43,238 nt of DNA from Planctomycetaceae bacterium. Lineage in GTDB: Bacteria; Planctomycetota; Planctomycetia; Pirellulales; UBA1268. Position numbers and translations under genes: made by a program. The DNA lies in NCBI GenBank assembly GCA_005791575.1, contig SXWA01000009.1, positions 1 through 43,238 of the forward strand. Reading direction: 5' to 3'. The notes beneath the pieces were generated by a model. That model was not told the origin of the DNA and searched no databases. It worked only from the letters and a program-made list of their open reading frames with translations. This document shows positions 24,440 through 33,220 of the stretch, in pieces; the first letter of the stretch is position 1, and every line of letters starts with the position of its first letter.

Positions 24440-25747
24440 TCAGGCCAACAGGTCCTGCCGCACCTTGCCGCCATCGACGATCTCGATCGGCCGGGCACCG
24501 GGGGCCATCAGTTCCTTGTCGGCGACGATCCCCATCCGGTCGTAGATCGTCGTCGCCCAGTCCTCGACGGTGAGCGGGTCGTCCTCGGGCTCGCTGGCGG
24601 TGGCGTTGCTCGAGCCATGGACGATGCCCTGCTTGATGCCGCCACCGGCCATCACCACGCTGAACACCTTCGGCCAATGGTCGCGGCCGGCAGTGCCGTT
24701 GATCTTCGGGGTGCGGCCGAACTCGGAGCTGATGCAGACCATCGTCGAACCGAGCAGCCCGCGCCGCTCGAGATCGCGGATCAGCGTGGCGAATCCCTGG
24801 TCGAGGGCGGGAAGCTGGTTCTTCATGCCACCGGCGATGTTGTCGTGCATGTCCCAGCCGCCGTAGGTGAGGGTCACGAACCGGACCCCCGCCTCGACCA
24901 GCCGCCGGGCGAGGAGCATGCGCATCCCCGCCTGGTTGCGGCCGTACTCGTCCTTGATGGCATCGGGCTCCTTCGACATGTCGAAGGCCTCGCGCGCCTT
25001 CTCGGAGCTGATCATGCTGTAGGCCCGGTCGTAGAACGTGTCGAGCGCGTCGAGGGAGTCGCTCTTCTCCTTCTCGCGGAAGTAGCCGTTGACGACGTCG
25101 AGCATCTTGCGGCGCTTGTCGAAGCGGACCGGATCGACACCGCCCGGCAGGGCCAGGTCGCGGACCTGGAAGGTGGTGTCCGCCGGGTCGCTCCCCAGGC
25201 TGAAGCCGGCGTACGAGGAACTGAGGTACCCGGTGCCGGCGAACTCGTTGGGCTGGTTGGGGATGCAGACGTAGGGGGGGAGGTTGTTCCGCGGGCCGAA
25301 CTCGTGCGCCACGACGGAGCCCATGCTCGGATACTGCAGCGCCGGGCTCGGCCGGTAGCCGGTGAACATGTTGTGCGTGCCGCGCTCATGGGCCGCCTCC
25401 CCGTGGGTCATCGAGCGGCAGATGGCGATCTTGTCGGTGACCTTCGCCGTGTGCGGGAGCAGCTCGCCGACGCGCACGCCGGGTACCGCCGACTCGATGC
25501 TGCCCAGCGGTCCGCGGTATTCGACCGGCGCGAACGGCTTGGGGTCGAACGTCTCCTGGTGGGCCATGCCGCCCGGCAGGAAGATCGAGATCACGCTCTT
25601 GGCGACCCCCTCCTTGCTCTCGTAGTTCTTGAGGTCGGCCCGGGCCTGCTCCATCCGCAGCACGTCGGCCAGGGAGATCCCCAACCCCCCGACGACACCC
25701 ACGGAGAGGAATCCACGGCGGGCGAGATGGTTGCCGGTGCACGTCAT
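24440..25747 (-). CDS. DUF1501 family exported protein
   Basis: 435 aa from ATG 25747, with GGAGG 7 bp upstream. The track start at 25846 lies upstream of this site. The Tat-type N-terminus is 'HLARRGFLSVGVVGGLGISL'. Family features are 'ISIFLPGGMAHQETFDPKPF', 'IAICRSMTHGEAAHERGTHN', 'LARRLVEAGVRFVTLTYG', 'ISSEFGRTPKING' and 'GRDHWPKVFSVVMAGGG'. 'FDPKP.APVEYRGPLG' is closer to the copy at 14876 than to the other two. It is the first gene of the minus-strand cluster (55 bp to the PPC gene), with a plausible promoter at 25837-25865. Confidence 0.94.
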   Translation of the reverse strand: MTCTGNHLARRGFLSVGVVGGLGISLADVLRMEQARADLKNYESKEGVAKSVISIFLPGGMAHQETFDPKPFAPVEYRGPLGSIESAVPGVRVGELLPHTAKVTDKIAICRSMTHGEAAHERGTHNMFTGYRPSPALQYPSMGSVVAHEFGPRNNLPPYVCIPNQPNEFAGTGYLSSSYAGFSLGSDPADTTFQVRDLALPGGVDPVRFDKRRKMLDVVNGYFREKEKSDSLDALDTFYDRAYSMISSEKAREAFDMSKEPDAIKDEYGRNQAGMRMLLARRLVEAGVRFVTLTYGGWDMHDNIAGGMKNQLPALDQGFATLIRDLERRGLLGSTMVCISSEFGRTPKINGTAGRDHWPKVFSVVMAGGGIKQGIVHGSSNATASEPEDDPLTVEDWATTIYDRMGIVADKELMAPGARPIEIVDGGKVRQDLLA

Positions 25748-26050
25748 GGGACGGCCTCCACGATGGATGGGTGATCGGTTGATGGGCGATCGGGGCAACT
25801 GGCGATCGGGCGGGAAGGCAGACCAAAAACACCGTAAGTCTACCACATGGAGGGGGGGCTGTCGAGAAAGCCGGCAACGCCGTCTGCCGGAGTCTCAAGT
25901 CGTGTCATGGAAAGATCTTGTGATCGGATTGGTGACGCTGGTCGCGGGGTGGACAGGCACGCGCGGTGATTCTTCGTACGATGCGTCCGCCGTGTCAGGC
26001 CGACACGGTGAGATGCGGGCGGTGTCTGCCGGTCGAGAGGGGCAGGGGGC
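25748..26050. other. Divergent intergenic region
   Basis: Contains loose repeats of 'gatgggcgatcggg'/'ggatgggtgatcgg' at about 25765-25812, the minus-strand promoter candidate (25837-25865) and a hairpin at 25988-26010 in the likely leader of the prepilin-peptidase-like gene. The hairpin is CCGTGTC-AGGCC-GACACGG, extendable by two pairs, one of them G-U. No small gene is seen. Confidence 0.55.
25837..25865 (-). promoter_or_regulatory. sigma70-like promoter of the four-gene cluster
   Basis: On the minus strand TCGACA (25860-25865) is followed after exactly 17 bp by TAGACT (25837-25842). One and two mismatches to consensus make this the best -35/-10 pair in the window. It implies a leader of about 80 nt before ATG 25747. 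Confidence 0.5.
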
Positions 26051-27130
26051 GTGAACGAGAGCGAACCAGCCGGTCCGAGTCGCACGCCATGTCTGCCACC
26101 TGTGCCTGATCCCCATCCCGACCGTGGCTTGGTGATGGGGGTGGTGGCAGCGGTCATGTCGGTCGCGCTCGCCTATCCAGTGAGCCGCGCGGTTGCCACG
26201 CTGCTCTGGCCGCTGAAGCGTTTGGTCGCCGAACCGCTGGGCGACCGGGCGCGATTCGTCCTCCTCGAGGCGATCGTCGTCGCCTGCGTGTTCACCCTCG
26301 GGGCGACGCTGGGCAGTTTCCTCAACGTCGTCGTCCATCGGCTCCCGCGGGGGCGGTCACCCCTCCAGGGGCGATCGCACTGCCCGGCCTGTGGCCACCA
26401 GATCCGGGCCCGCGACAACATCCCGATCCTCGGCTGGCTCCGCCTGGGGGGGCGGTGCCGCGATTGCGGTGTGCTGATCGCGGCGTGCTACCCGATCGTG
26501 GAGGCGGTCTGTGGCAGCATCGTGCTGGCGCTCTTCGGGTGGGAATTACTCTCCGGCGGCGCCACGATCCCCATCCGGCAGCCGAACCGGCTGCCCGGGA
26601 TGGATTCGATCCTGCTCCATCCGCAGTCCGACCTCGTCGGCCTGTTCCTCTTCCATGCCGCCGTGCTGCTTGTGCTCGTGGTCTGGACACTGGTGGCGGC
26701 CGATGGTGGGCGGCTGCCACGCGGGCACCTCCTCCGGGTGCTGACCACCGTCGCGCTGCTGCCGGTGGTCTGGCCGCCGCTGCACCCGGTGCCGGTGTTG
26801 CCGGGCGCGGCGGAACCGGCCTGGTTGATCCAGGGGTTGGCGGTGTCGGTGGTGGGGCTGGCGGTCGGCGGGCTCCTCGGCCGACTCGCCGGTCGGTCGG
26901 TGGCGCTGACCTGGTGGCCGACGGCCTGTCTGGCCCTGTGGGGGGCCGCGTGCGGTTGGCAGGCTGCCCTGGGGACGGCACTGGTGTGTGCCGTCCTGGC
27001 CGGAACCGACCGGCTGCTGGCACGCCACTCCGTCTGGCTGCCGCTCCCGCTGCCATGGCTTCTGCTCGCCGCCGCCGTGATCCACCTGTCGGCCTGGCGG
27101 GCGATCCATCTGCTGTTCATGCCGGGCTGA
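26051..27130 (+). CDS. Prepilin peptidase-like membrane protein, possibly catalytically degenerate
   Basis: 359 aa from GTG 26051. The N-terminal half matches the type IV prepilin peptidase methylase/zinc region: 'LGATLGSFLNVVVHRLPRG', 'CPACGHQIRARDNIPILGW', 'GRCRDCGVLIAACYPIVEA'. Here the four Cys form the CxxC...CxxC zinc site. Several hydrophobic segments follow (e.g. 'LFLFHAAVLLVLVVWTLVA', 'WLLLAAAVIHLSAWRAIHLL'). In active A24 peptidases an 'IDxDxxxLP' and a 'GxGD' motif carry the catalytic Asp pair. Here I see 'VAADGGRLP', with Ala at the first Asp position, and no GxGD. It may therefore be inactive or do something else. Pseudopilin-like genes are nearby (28900, 33906). Confidence 0.8.
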   Translation: MNESEPAGPSRTPCLPPVPDPHPDRGLVMGVVAAVMSVALAYPVSRAVATLLWPLKRLVAEPLGDRARFVLLEAIVVACVFTLGATLGSFLNVVVHRLPRGRSPLQGRSHCPACGHQIRARDNIPILGWLRLGGRCRDCGVLIAACYPIVEAVCGSIVLALFGWELLSGGATIPIRQPNRLPGMDSILLHPQSDLVGLFLFHAAVLLVLVVWTLVAADGGRLPRGHLLRVLTTVALLPVVWPPLHPVPVLPGAAEPAWLIQGLAVSVVGLAVGGLLGRLAGRSVALTWWPTACLALWGAACGWQAALGTALVCAVLAGTDRLLARHSVWLPLPLPWLLLAAAVIHLSAWRAIHLLFMPG

Positions 27131-27137
27131 CGGCACT

Positions 27138-27172
27138 GGGGCCCCGGAACGGGTCGGTGGTACCGGGGCTCC
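27138..27172. terminator. Bidirectional terminator hairpin
   Basis: GCCCCGG (27141-27147) pairs with CCGGGGC (27163-27169) and extends outward by three pairs, one of them G-U. It sits between the convergent stops at 27130 and 27189. Confidence 0.6.
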
Positions 27173-27188
27173 GGCAACGTGACGGTGG

Positions 27189-27626
27189 CTATTTCGTCGA
27201 CAACTCGATCGGCGGCAGTTCCTTGGTCGTGGGGCTGACTTCGACCGAGAGCGTCGATTTGTCACGCATCGCGAACTTGCCTTGGAGCAGGTCGGGGATG
27301 TCGGGGGTCTGGCCCATCATCGTGCCCTTGGCGTTGCGCTTCGCGGGATCGGGCCAGTTGGCGGTGATCTTGTACTTGCCGGCCGGAATGCCCGGCTTCG
27401 TGTTGTAGACACAGGCGAACGCGCCGCTGGAATCGGCCGTGGCGCTCGCCACCTGGCCGCCCGACTCCGGATGGAACAGCAGCACGGCCCCGTCGGCCGG
27501 CTTGCCATCGACCGTGATCCGACCCTTGACCGGATAGAGCGACTCCCCCTTCGTGCCGCAGCCGGCGAGGACTGCGAGGCCGAGGAGCACTGCCGTCGTG
27601 GCGGCACGGTGCGGGAAGCGGGGCAT
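27189..27626 (-). CDS. Lipoprotein with carboxypeptidase-regulatory/transthyretin-like fold
   Basis: 145 aa from ATG 27626, which directly precedes a lipoprotein signal 'AVLLGLAVLAGCGTKG' (lipobox LAGC). The track start at 27740 adds a low-complexity leader. The mature part reads 'LYPVKGRITVDGKPADGAVL', then 'ADSSGAFACVYNTKPGIPAGKYKITANWPDP', with a C-terminal 'PPIEL'. This is the planctomycete pattern in which a short beta-sandwich resembles carboxypeptidase regulatory domains. These genes very often follow DUF1559 genes, as here (same strand, 194 bp downstream). Function is unknown; a surface-anchored accessory to the pseudopilin-like protein is possible. I split my quotes, so the middle of the domain should be read from the sequence. 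Confidence 0.82.
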   Translation of the reverse strand: MPRFPHRAATTAVLLGLAVLAGCGTKGESLYPVKGRITVDGKPADGAVLLFHPESGGQVASATADSSGAFACVYNTKPGIPAGKYKITANWPDPAKRNAKGTMMGQTPDIPDLLQGKFAMRDKSTLSVEVSPTTKELPPIELSTK

Positions 27627-27739
27627 GCAGACACTCGCTGGGGTGAAGGACGAAGGGATCGAACGCGTGGCCTCGGGAGCCGCCCCGGGGATGATTGTTC
27701 TGGTGGTTCTTGCCACCACGGTTCTTTCCACCGCCGACA

Positions 27740-27775
27740 CCGCCGCCCGGTGACCGGCTGATCACCGGGCGGCGG
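27740..27775 (-). terminator. Strong hairpin downstream of the DUF1559 gene
   Basis: A perfect 14-bp stem (27740-27753 with 27762-27775) with an 8-nt loop, the longest simple stem I found. It lies 45 bp past the DUF1559 stop and before the lipoprotein gene. There is no U tract. Confidence 0.7.
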
Positions 27776-27820
27776 GTATCAGGGACGGCGCTGCCGAAAG
27801 GTGGGCCAGCCCCAGCTGGT

Positions 27821-28900
27821 TCAGTCCATGCCCACGTTCTCGGCCCCGTCGCGGGTGACCGCGGCGGCGACGACGTTGGCGGCGGCATCGGCGGACATGA
27901 AGAAGACCGACCCGTCACCGCGGACGGTCATCGCCCCGGCCGGGTGGAACGAGTAGAGGCCGTTCTCGTTGAACACGTTGATCGCCGAGCATCCGGTCGT
28001 CTGCGGGTTGTTGGCATCGGCACCGCTGTAGCCGTAGATGTAGCGCGACGTGTTCCAGTCGCCGAAGAACGAGTTGAGGAAGTAGGGGGTGCCGGTGTAG
28101 ACGGTCGCCGGAACGATCTTGTTCTGGAAGTAACGGTTCTGCTTGCCGGCGATCTCGACCATCAGGAAGGTCTTCGACAGGCCGTCCTGCACCGCGGCGA
28201 ACTTCACCCGCCGCTGCCGCTCGAGCGTCGGGCAGTTCATGCCCGAGCAGTCGGCGTCGGACACGCCGAGCATGCCGTTCTGCGTGTTCGCCGACGGCAG
28301 GCCGGCACAGACGGCGAGGCTCGAATGCAGACCGCGCGGCGGGGCGTAGTCGGTCCGCGGCATGAAGTAGGGGGTCGGGCAGCCGAGGGCGCCGAGGTAC
28401 TGGCCATACTCGGAGGGGATCCCGTCGGGGGTGGACGGGCAGATGAACAGTGGGATCGGCGACCGGGCAGAGGCGGGCAAGGCAGCGCCCGCCCACGGGG
28501 CCGCCAGGTTCTTCGGATCGATCAGTGACCGCTTCATGTCGAAGAGGTTGAACAGCGTGTTGCCCTCGACGAAGGGGAGCATCTGGCCCAGGGCGCTGAA
28601 CCCGCGGCGGGTGTCGCTGGAGCCGACGTTGAAGTAGGGGTTGGCGGGGTTGAGCGCGGCGCCGTCGGCCGTCGAGAAGTGCAGCGCCCAGGCGGGCACC
28701 GACTTGTATGTGCTTTCACAATTGTGGAACGCGAGCCCGATCTGTTTGAGGTTGTTGCTGCAGTTCGACCGGCGGGCCGCCTCGCGCGCCGCTTGCACGG
28801 CGGGCAGGAGAAGGCCGACCAGGGTGCCGATGATGGCGATGACGACGAGCAGCTCCACCAGCGTGAAGCCAGCCCGGGCGGGATGGCGGGAACGGATCAT
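27821..28900 (-). CDS. DUF1559 family prepilin-like protein
   Basis: 359 aa. The N-terminus is a type IV pilin/pseudopilin leader '[20 protein letters not shown]' with the conserved Glu at +5 of the mature protein; cleavage is expected before 'FTLVE'. Next comes '[20 protein letters not shown]' and '[11 protein letters not shown]', the DUF1559 signature. The C-terminal H-X9-DG motif is present as '[15 protein letters not shown]'. AGGAG lies 7 bp before the ATG. Planctomycetes carry many such genes; their products are thought to be secreted or assembled by a type II-like system, but their roles are unknown. Confidence 0.95.
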   Translation of the reverse strand: MIRSRHPARAGFTLVELLVVIAIIGTLVGLLLPAVQAAREAARRSNCSNNLKQIGLAFHNCESTYKSVPAWALHFSTADGAALNPANPYFNVGSSDTRRGFSALGQMLPFVEGNTLFNLFDMKRSLIDPKNLAAPWAGAALPASARSPIPLFICPSTPDGIPSEYGQYLGALGCPTPYFMPRTDYAPPRGLHSSLAVCAGLPSANTQNGMLGVSDADCSGMNCPTLERQRRVKFAAVQDGLSKTFLMVEIAGKQNRYFQNKIVPATVYTGTPYFLNSFFGDWNTSRYIYGYSGADANNPQTTGCSAINVFNENGLYSFHPAGAMTVRGDGSVFFMSADAAANVVAAAVTRDGAENVGMD

Positions 28901-29329
28901 GACGAGACTCCTCTCGCTACGGAATGACGAACGGGGGATGAGATGAAACGACCGTGCAATGGATACGCAATCGATGAACCGGAGGTCGGTTACACGCCTG
29001 ACGGGGATTCGGGATCGAGGAGCGAAGCGAACAAGCCCTGATCAACCACGCGCCTGAAACCCCGCTGGGTCGGAAGGCAGCGACCGCGATCGCTCGTTGC
29101 CCGGCATGACAATCAGAAGGGTGCCGCCGTCATCCGATCCGTGGCGACGCCCGACCGAATCACACCAGCCATGAACCGATCCCGGCCCACGAATGTGCAT
29201 TCTCCCCCAGCCCCGTCCGGGATGATATGAGAGGGGGCCGTCCGCTGCAATGGATGGTGGATGAGGGATGGCTCGGGGTTCCGGCTGCCGCACCTTCGGG
29301 GGCGGCCGACACGCAGCGGGGAAAACACC
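28901..29329. other. Divergent intergenic region
   Basis: About 430 bp between the DUF1559 gene (-) and the exported propeller protein (+). It includes 'gaggagcgaagcgaac' and otherwise unstructured sequence. I see no clear promoter, terminator or small gene; minus-strand ORFs here give low-complexity shadow peptides. Confidence 0.45.
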
Positions 29330-31654
29330 ATGGCAGGTTCTCGCCGGGGATCCGTGGGACCGCTCTTTCCACGCCGCTCCGGCCTCGCGGCGTGCTGGCT
29401 GCTCACAGCCCGTGGCCAAAGTCCATCCGTGGCCTTTGGCCACCCGAAAAGCTGCGCTTTTCAGGGGAGCTGCGCTCCCGGCACCGGATCCCTCCGGTGC
29501 AGCAGGCTGTTGATCCACAGCCTGCTGGCACTGGTGCTGGGCACCTCCTGGCAGACGTCGGGAGCTGGCGAGGTGCCCACGGCTGCCGTTGCCGGGCGGT
29601 TCATCCAGGAAGTCCCCCTCCACAGAGAGGCGTTGCCGGGGATTCCGCCCGGTTTCGTCGCCACCCGGGTGGTTGCCGTCGCCGGTGATGGCATCGTGGC
29701 GGTCGGCAATGATGGCGCCTGGCGGCTCGAGGATGGTCGCTGGAGTGCGGTTCCCGCAGCCGAACTGGCCGATCCCACCCGTGCGGCCGGCTGGCTGGAC
29801 GGCCTCGATCCGGGGCTTGTGGTCCGGCAGGCCGCCCGGCGGGACGACGGCACGACGGCCGCCGCCACCGATCGTGGCGTGTTCGAACGCGCTCCGGGCG
29901 GCGCGTGGCAAGCGCTGCAGCCGGTCGATCCGCAGGGCCTCGTTTGGGCGGCGGCCGACGTCCGTGGGGTGTGCTACGACAGCACCGGCAGCCTGTGGTG
30001 TACCACCGCCGCGGGGATCGCCCGACGGACCGGCGGCAGGTGGGACTTCTTCACCGGCCGGGAAGGGCTGCCGGTCACCGACCTGTCCCGCTGTGCCGCC
30101 GCCGCCGACGGGAGCGTGTGGTTCGGTTCCGCGAGGGGTGCGGTCCGCTGGCGGGACGGTGCCTTCGCCTACCGCCAGGGGCCGAGGTGGCTGCCGGGCG
30201 ACCGGGTCCACGACGTGGCGATCGCCGCCGATGGCACGGTCTGGCTGGCGACCGACGGTGGCCTGGGGCGGATCGAGCCGCGTGTGACGACGCTGGCGGA
30301 GAAAGCGGCCTTCTACGAGACCGAGATCGAGCGGTCGATCCGCCGCACCGGGTACGGATTCATCGCCAGCGCCGTCCTCGACCGGGCCGGCGACCCGTCA
30401 ACCGCCCGGCAGATCGACAGCGACAACGACGGCCTGTGGACGGCCATGTACGGCGCCGCCGAGTGCTTCGCGTTCGCCGTCAGCGGGGCGCCGGAAGCGA
30501 AACGCCGGGCCGACGCGGTCTTCCGGGCCCTCGCCTTCCTCCAGGACGTGACCCAGGGGGGCGACCACGCCCCGCCGCCGGGCTTTCCCGCGCGGACCGT
30601 GCTGCCGATCACCGATCCCGATCCCAACAGCGGGCAAGCCGAGCGCGACCGGCGCCTGCGGGACGGTGCCGATCCGCGCTGGAAATCGCTCGACCCCCGC
30701 TGGCCGCGCTCCGCCGACGGGAAGTGGTGGTGGAAGGCCGACACCAGTTCCGACGAGCTCGACGGCCACTACTTCTTTCTCGCCCTCTACCACGACCTCG
30801 TCGCCGCCACGCCGGAGGAACGGGCCGCCGTGGCGACCGTCGTCGCCCGGCTCACCGACCATCTCCTCGACCACGACTTCGCGCTGGTCGACCACGACGG
30901 CCAGCCGACCCGCTGGGCGGTCTATGGCCCCGCGGCGCTCAATCACGATCCGGCCTGGAGCGTGGAGCGCGGCCTCAATTCGGTGAGCATCCTCGCCTAC
31001 CTGGCGATCGCCGCGCATGTCACCGGCGCGGAGAAGTATGCCGCCGCCTCGGCGCGGCTCTGCCGCGACCACGCCTACGATGCCAACGCGATGGTGCCCA
31101 AGGTGCAGCGCGGGATCGGCTCCGGCAACCAGTCGGACGACGAGATGGCCTTCATGAGCCTCTATCATCTCGTGAACTACACCCCCGATCCGGCGCTGCG
31201 GCAGCGCTTTCTCGCCGCCTTCCACGGCGCCTGGCGGTTGGAGGAGCCGGAGCGGAACCCGTTTTTCCACGTCGCCTACGCCGGCGCGGCGGCGCCGTTG
31301 GCCGATTCGGCACCGCACCTCCAGCCGGACGGCGGGTGGCTGGCCGACACGCTCGACAGCCTCCGCCTCCTGCCCCTCGACCGGTGCTCGTGGCCGCATG
31401 CCAACGCCCATCGCGCCGACATCGTGCGGCTGCCGTCGCAGCAGTCGATCGATCTCGACCGGCGCGACGGCGCGGCGCGCGGTCTGCGGGTCGACGGCAA
31501 GGTGGTGCCGGTCGACGAGCGCTTCTTCGCGCATTTCAACCACGACCCGTGGCGCCTCGACACCGGTGGCGACGGTCGCGAACTGGCCAGCGGGACGGTG
31601 TTTCTCCTGCCCTACTGGATGGCCCGTCACCACGGCTTCATCGCCGGGGAGTGA
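29330..31654 (+). CDS. Exported propeller plus helical-domain protein of unknown function
   Basis: 774 aa from ATG 29330 ('cggggaaaacaccATG'); the track start at 29261 is less likely. The N-terminal 60 residues contain the hairpin element read in frame, followed by a hydrophobic stretch 'LLIHSLLALVLGTSW'. Residues about 90-320 hold propeller-like blades ('GIVAVGNDGAWRLEDGRW', 'GSLWCTTAAGIARRTGGRW', 'DGSVWFGSARGAVRWRDG', 'DGTVWLATDGGLGRIEP'), reminiscent of two-component-regulator propellers. The C-terminal half is mostly helical with 'DSDNDGLWTAMYGAAECFAF', 'DELDGHYFFLALYHDLVA' and 'GSGNQSDDEMAFMSLYHLVN', suggesting an (alpha/alpha) toroid as in glycan-active enzymes. I do not recognise the family. 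No regulator domain is attached. Confidence 0.85.
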   Translation: MAGSRRGSVGPLFPRRSGLAACWLLTARGQSPSVAFGHPKSCAFQGSCAPGTGSLRCSRLLIHSLLALVLGTSWQTSGAGEVPTAAVAGRFIQEVPLHREALPGIPPGFVATRVVAVAGDGIVAVGNDGAWRLEDGRWSAVPAAELADPTRAAGWLDGLDPGLVVRQAARRDDGTTAAATDRGVFERAPGGAWQALQPVDPQGLVWAAADVRGVCYDSTGSLWCTTAAGIARRTGGRWDFFTGREGLPVTDLSRCAAAADGSVWFGSARGAVRWRDGAFAYRQGPRWLPGDRVHDVAIAADGTVWLATDGGLGRIEPRVTTLAEKAAFYETEIERSIRRTGYGFIASAVLDRAGDPSTARQIDSDNDGLWTAMYGAAECFAFAVSGAPEAKRRADAVFRALAFLQDVTQGGDHAPPPGFPARTVLPITDPDPNSGQAERDRRLRDGADPRWKSLDPRWPRSADGKWWWKADTSSDELDGHYFFLALYHDLVAATPEERAAVATVVARLTDHLLDHDFALVDHDGQPTRWAVYGPAALNHDPAWSVERGLNSVSILAYLAIAAHVTGAEKYAAASARLCRDHAYDANAMVPKVQRGIGSGNQSDDEMAFMSLYHLVNYTPDPALRQRFLAAFHGAWRLEEPERNPFFHVAYAGAAAPLADSAPHLQPDGGWLADTLDSLRLLPLDRCSWPHANAHRADIVRLPSQQSIDLDRRDGAARGLRVDGKVVPVDERFFAHFNHDPWRLDTGGDGRELASGTVFLLPYWMARHHGFIAGE
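29412..29529 (+). repeat. Five-hairpin palindromic element, copy B
   Basis: Same 118-bp length and order of stems as copy A (5817-5934). Stem 1 and stem 4 are identical. Stem 2 is GAAAAGC-TGC-GCTTTTC, a compensatory C-G to G-C swap relative to copy A. Stem 3 keeps its pairs with a changed loop (TTT to TGC). Stem 5 gains an A-T pair. It is translated in the same frame as copy A. Confidence 0.93.
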
Positions 31655-31692
31655 GCGCCCGCGCCGGTGCCGCGGACGGGGCCCTGCTCACT
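31650..31692. terminator. Hairpin joining two convergent stop codons
   Basis: AGTGAGC (31650-31656) pairs with GCTCACT (31686-31692). Each arm contains one gene's stop (TGA at 31652; TCA at 31688). An inner stem CCGCG/CGCGG lies in the loop. It probably acts as a shared terminator. Confidence 0.5.
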
Positions 31693-33157
31693 GTCCGCCG
31701 GCGGTGGCCGGCGGCACCGGGCGCACGAATCCCGGCTCCCCTTCCCAGGGGAGCTTCTTCTGATCGAGGCCGTCGAAGGGGAGGATGTCGGGGGTGACCC
31801 GCACCGCCGTCGACACCTTGAAGGGGAACAAGCCGCCGGAGTCATAGGCGAGCTCGACGAACGCCGCGGTCCAGCCCTTCTCGGCGGGAGCGGCCCGGCC
31901 CACCCAGGCGCCGTCGGCCGCCGGCTCGAGTGCCGTGCTCGTCCAGGTCTTGCCGATGGTGTCGACGCGGAAATCCCGGGCGGCGGGATTGCTCGCCTGC
32001 CAGAGGGTCACGCTCTGCGGCTTGACGGCGCTGGTCACGCGGATCGAACCGTCCGCTTCGAAGGTCCAGGCCGGCGTGGGGCGCGGCTTCCCCGCGATCA
32101 GCATCTGGTAGAAGGCGACGATGCTCGTCACCGCGTCGAACGAGCTGTCGACACCGTGATCGGTGTTGGGGACGTAGCGGATGTGCTTCTCGCCGAGCAG
32201 TTCGTCGTAGTAGAAGCGCGACGAATCGGGGAGGAAGAACTGGTCGCCACTGCCGTTGACGATGTACTTGGGAAGGGTGAGGCGCTCGCGGTAGGAGAAC
32301 GGATCCTCGACGCGGTGCAGGTCCTGCATCCGCGGGTGGTCGGGGCGCTGCACGATGCCGTGCTGCACGTAGTTGCCCAGCGCCTTGGCCCAGAAGCCGT
32401 AGGCGGCGCCGTGGTGGCGGATCGACTCGTCGACGTTGAGCACGTCGATGACGATCGGCACGATCGCCTCGACGCGCGGATCGGCCACGCCGGCCATCCA
32501 GGTCGTCCACCCGCGCTTGCTGCCGCCGGCGACGACGAACTTCGCGACCGGCGCCCCCTCCTTCGCCGACCATTCCTGGAGGCAGTCCATCGCCTTGACC
32601 ACGCTCTTCACCATCGGCAGGCGCGGGAGCCACGTCGGGTCGCCGGTGTCGAGGAACTGGTCCCAGCAGTAAGCGATGAGGTCGTCTTCCTTGCGCGGCA
32701 CGCCGTCACCGTGGAAGACGATCGGCTGGTTGGGGATCATCTTCAGCTCGGCCACCATGCTGCCGGTCGCCTGCGCGATCTGCGCGATGATCTGGTTCGG
32801 CTTGTCGGGCGCCGGCCGGTCGTTGGCCCCGCCGGTGACGAGCAGGAACAGCTTGTCGGTCTTGAGCGTGTTCGGCTTGACGACGGTGAGCCAGTGCTGC
32901 CAGACCGGCTTGTCGACCTCCGCCGGGCTCCGCCAGGTCTGCGACGTGAGATTGATGACGTAGGTCTGCGAGGGATTGCCGGGAAAGGTGTTCTCCACCT
33001 TCCATGCGTAGGAGGGGTCGGGCTTCTTCACGTAGGCGTCGAGCGCGGTGGCGAGGTCGGCAGTGCCGGCCGGCGCCTGGGCACAGGTCGTTCGCGCCGC
33101 CATCGCCATGCCCGACGCCACCAACAGCCCGACTCCGATCCAGCGTGCCGCAGCCAT
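31688..33157 (-). CDS. PhoPQ-activated pathogenicity-related (PqaA-like) hydrolase
   Basis: 489 aa from ATG 33157, with GGGGAGGA 6 bp upstream; the 751-aa track ORF runs into the upstream gene. A signal peptide 'WIGVGLLVASGMAMA' begins the protein. The alpha/beta-hydrolase-like core shows 'KLFLLVTGGAND', 'VAKFVVAGGSKRGWTTWM' (putative nucleophile Ser in GGSKRG) and 'AIVPIVIDVLNVDESIRHHG', followed by 'PKYIVNGSGDQFFLPDSSR' and 'HIRYVPNTDHGVD', which place the Asp and His. This matches the PhoPQ_related (PF10142) family. The family is named after a Salmonella PhoPQ-regulated protein; its substrate is unknown. A C-terminal beta-rich segment follows. It is the last gene of the 38287-31688 minus cluster. 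Confidence 0.93.
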   Translation of the reverse strand: MAAARWIGVGLLVASGMAMAARTTCAQAPAGTADLATALDAYVKKPDPSYAWKVENTFPGNPSQTYVINLTSQTWRSPAEVDKPVWQHWLTVVKPNTLKTDKLFLLVTGGANDRPAPDKPNQIIAQIAQATGSMVAELKMIPNQPIVFHGDGVPRKEDDLIAYCWDQFLDTGDPTWLPRLPMVKSVVKAMDCLQEWSAKEGAPVAKFVVAGGSKRGWTTWMAGVADPRVEAIVPIVIDVLNVDESIRHHGAAYGFWAKALGNYVQHGIVQRPDHPRMQDLHRVEDPFSYRERLTLPKYIVNGSGDQFFLPDSSRFYYDELLGEKHIRYVPNTDHGVDSSFDAVTSIVAFYQMLIAGKPRPTPAWTFEADGSIRVTSAVKPQSVTLWQASNPAARDFRVDTIGKTWTSTALEPAADGAWVGRAAPAEKGWTAAFVELAYDSGGLFPFKVSTAVRVTPDILPFDGLDQKKLPWEGEPGFVRPVPPATAGGQ

Positions 33158-33220
33158 GCGATCCTCCCCATGTGCCCGCGTGAACCCGTCTGACATCCCC
33201 CACGCCACACCGTCGGCGGG

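Noticed and set aside
19269-24573. 963-aa and 826-aa plus-strand ORFs opposite the PPC and Big2-like genes
   Set aside because: No recognisable motifs; both follow codon-position mirrors of well-supported minus-strand genes.
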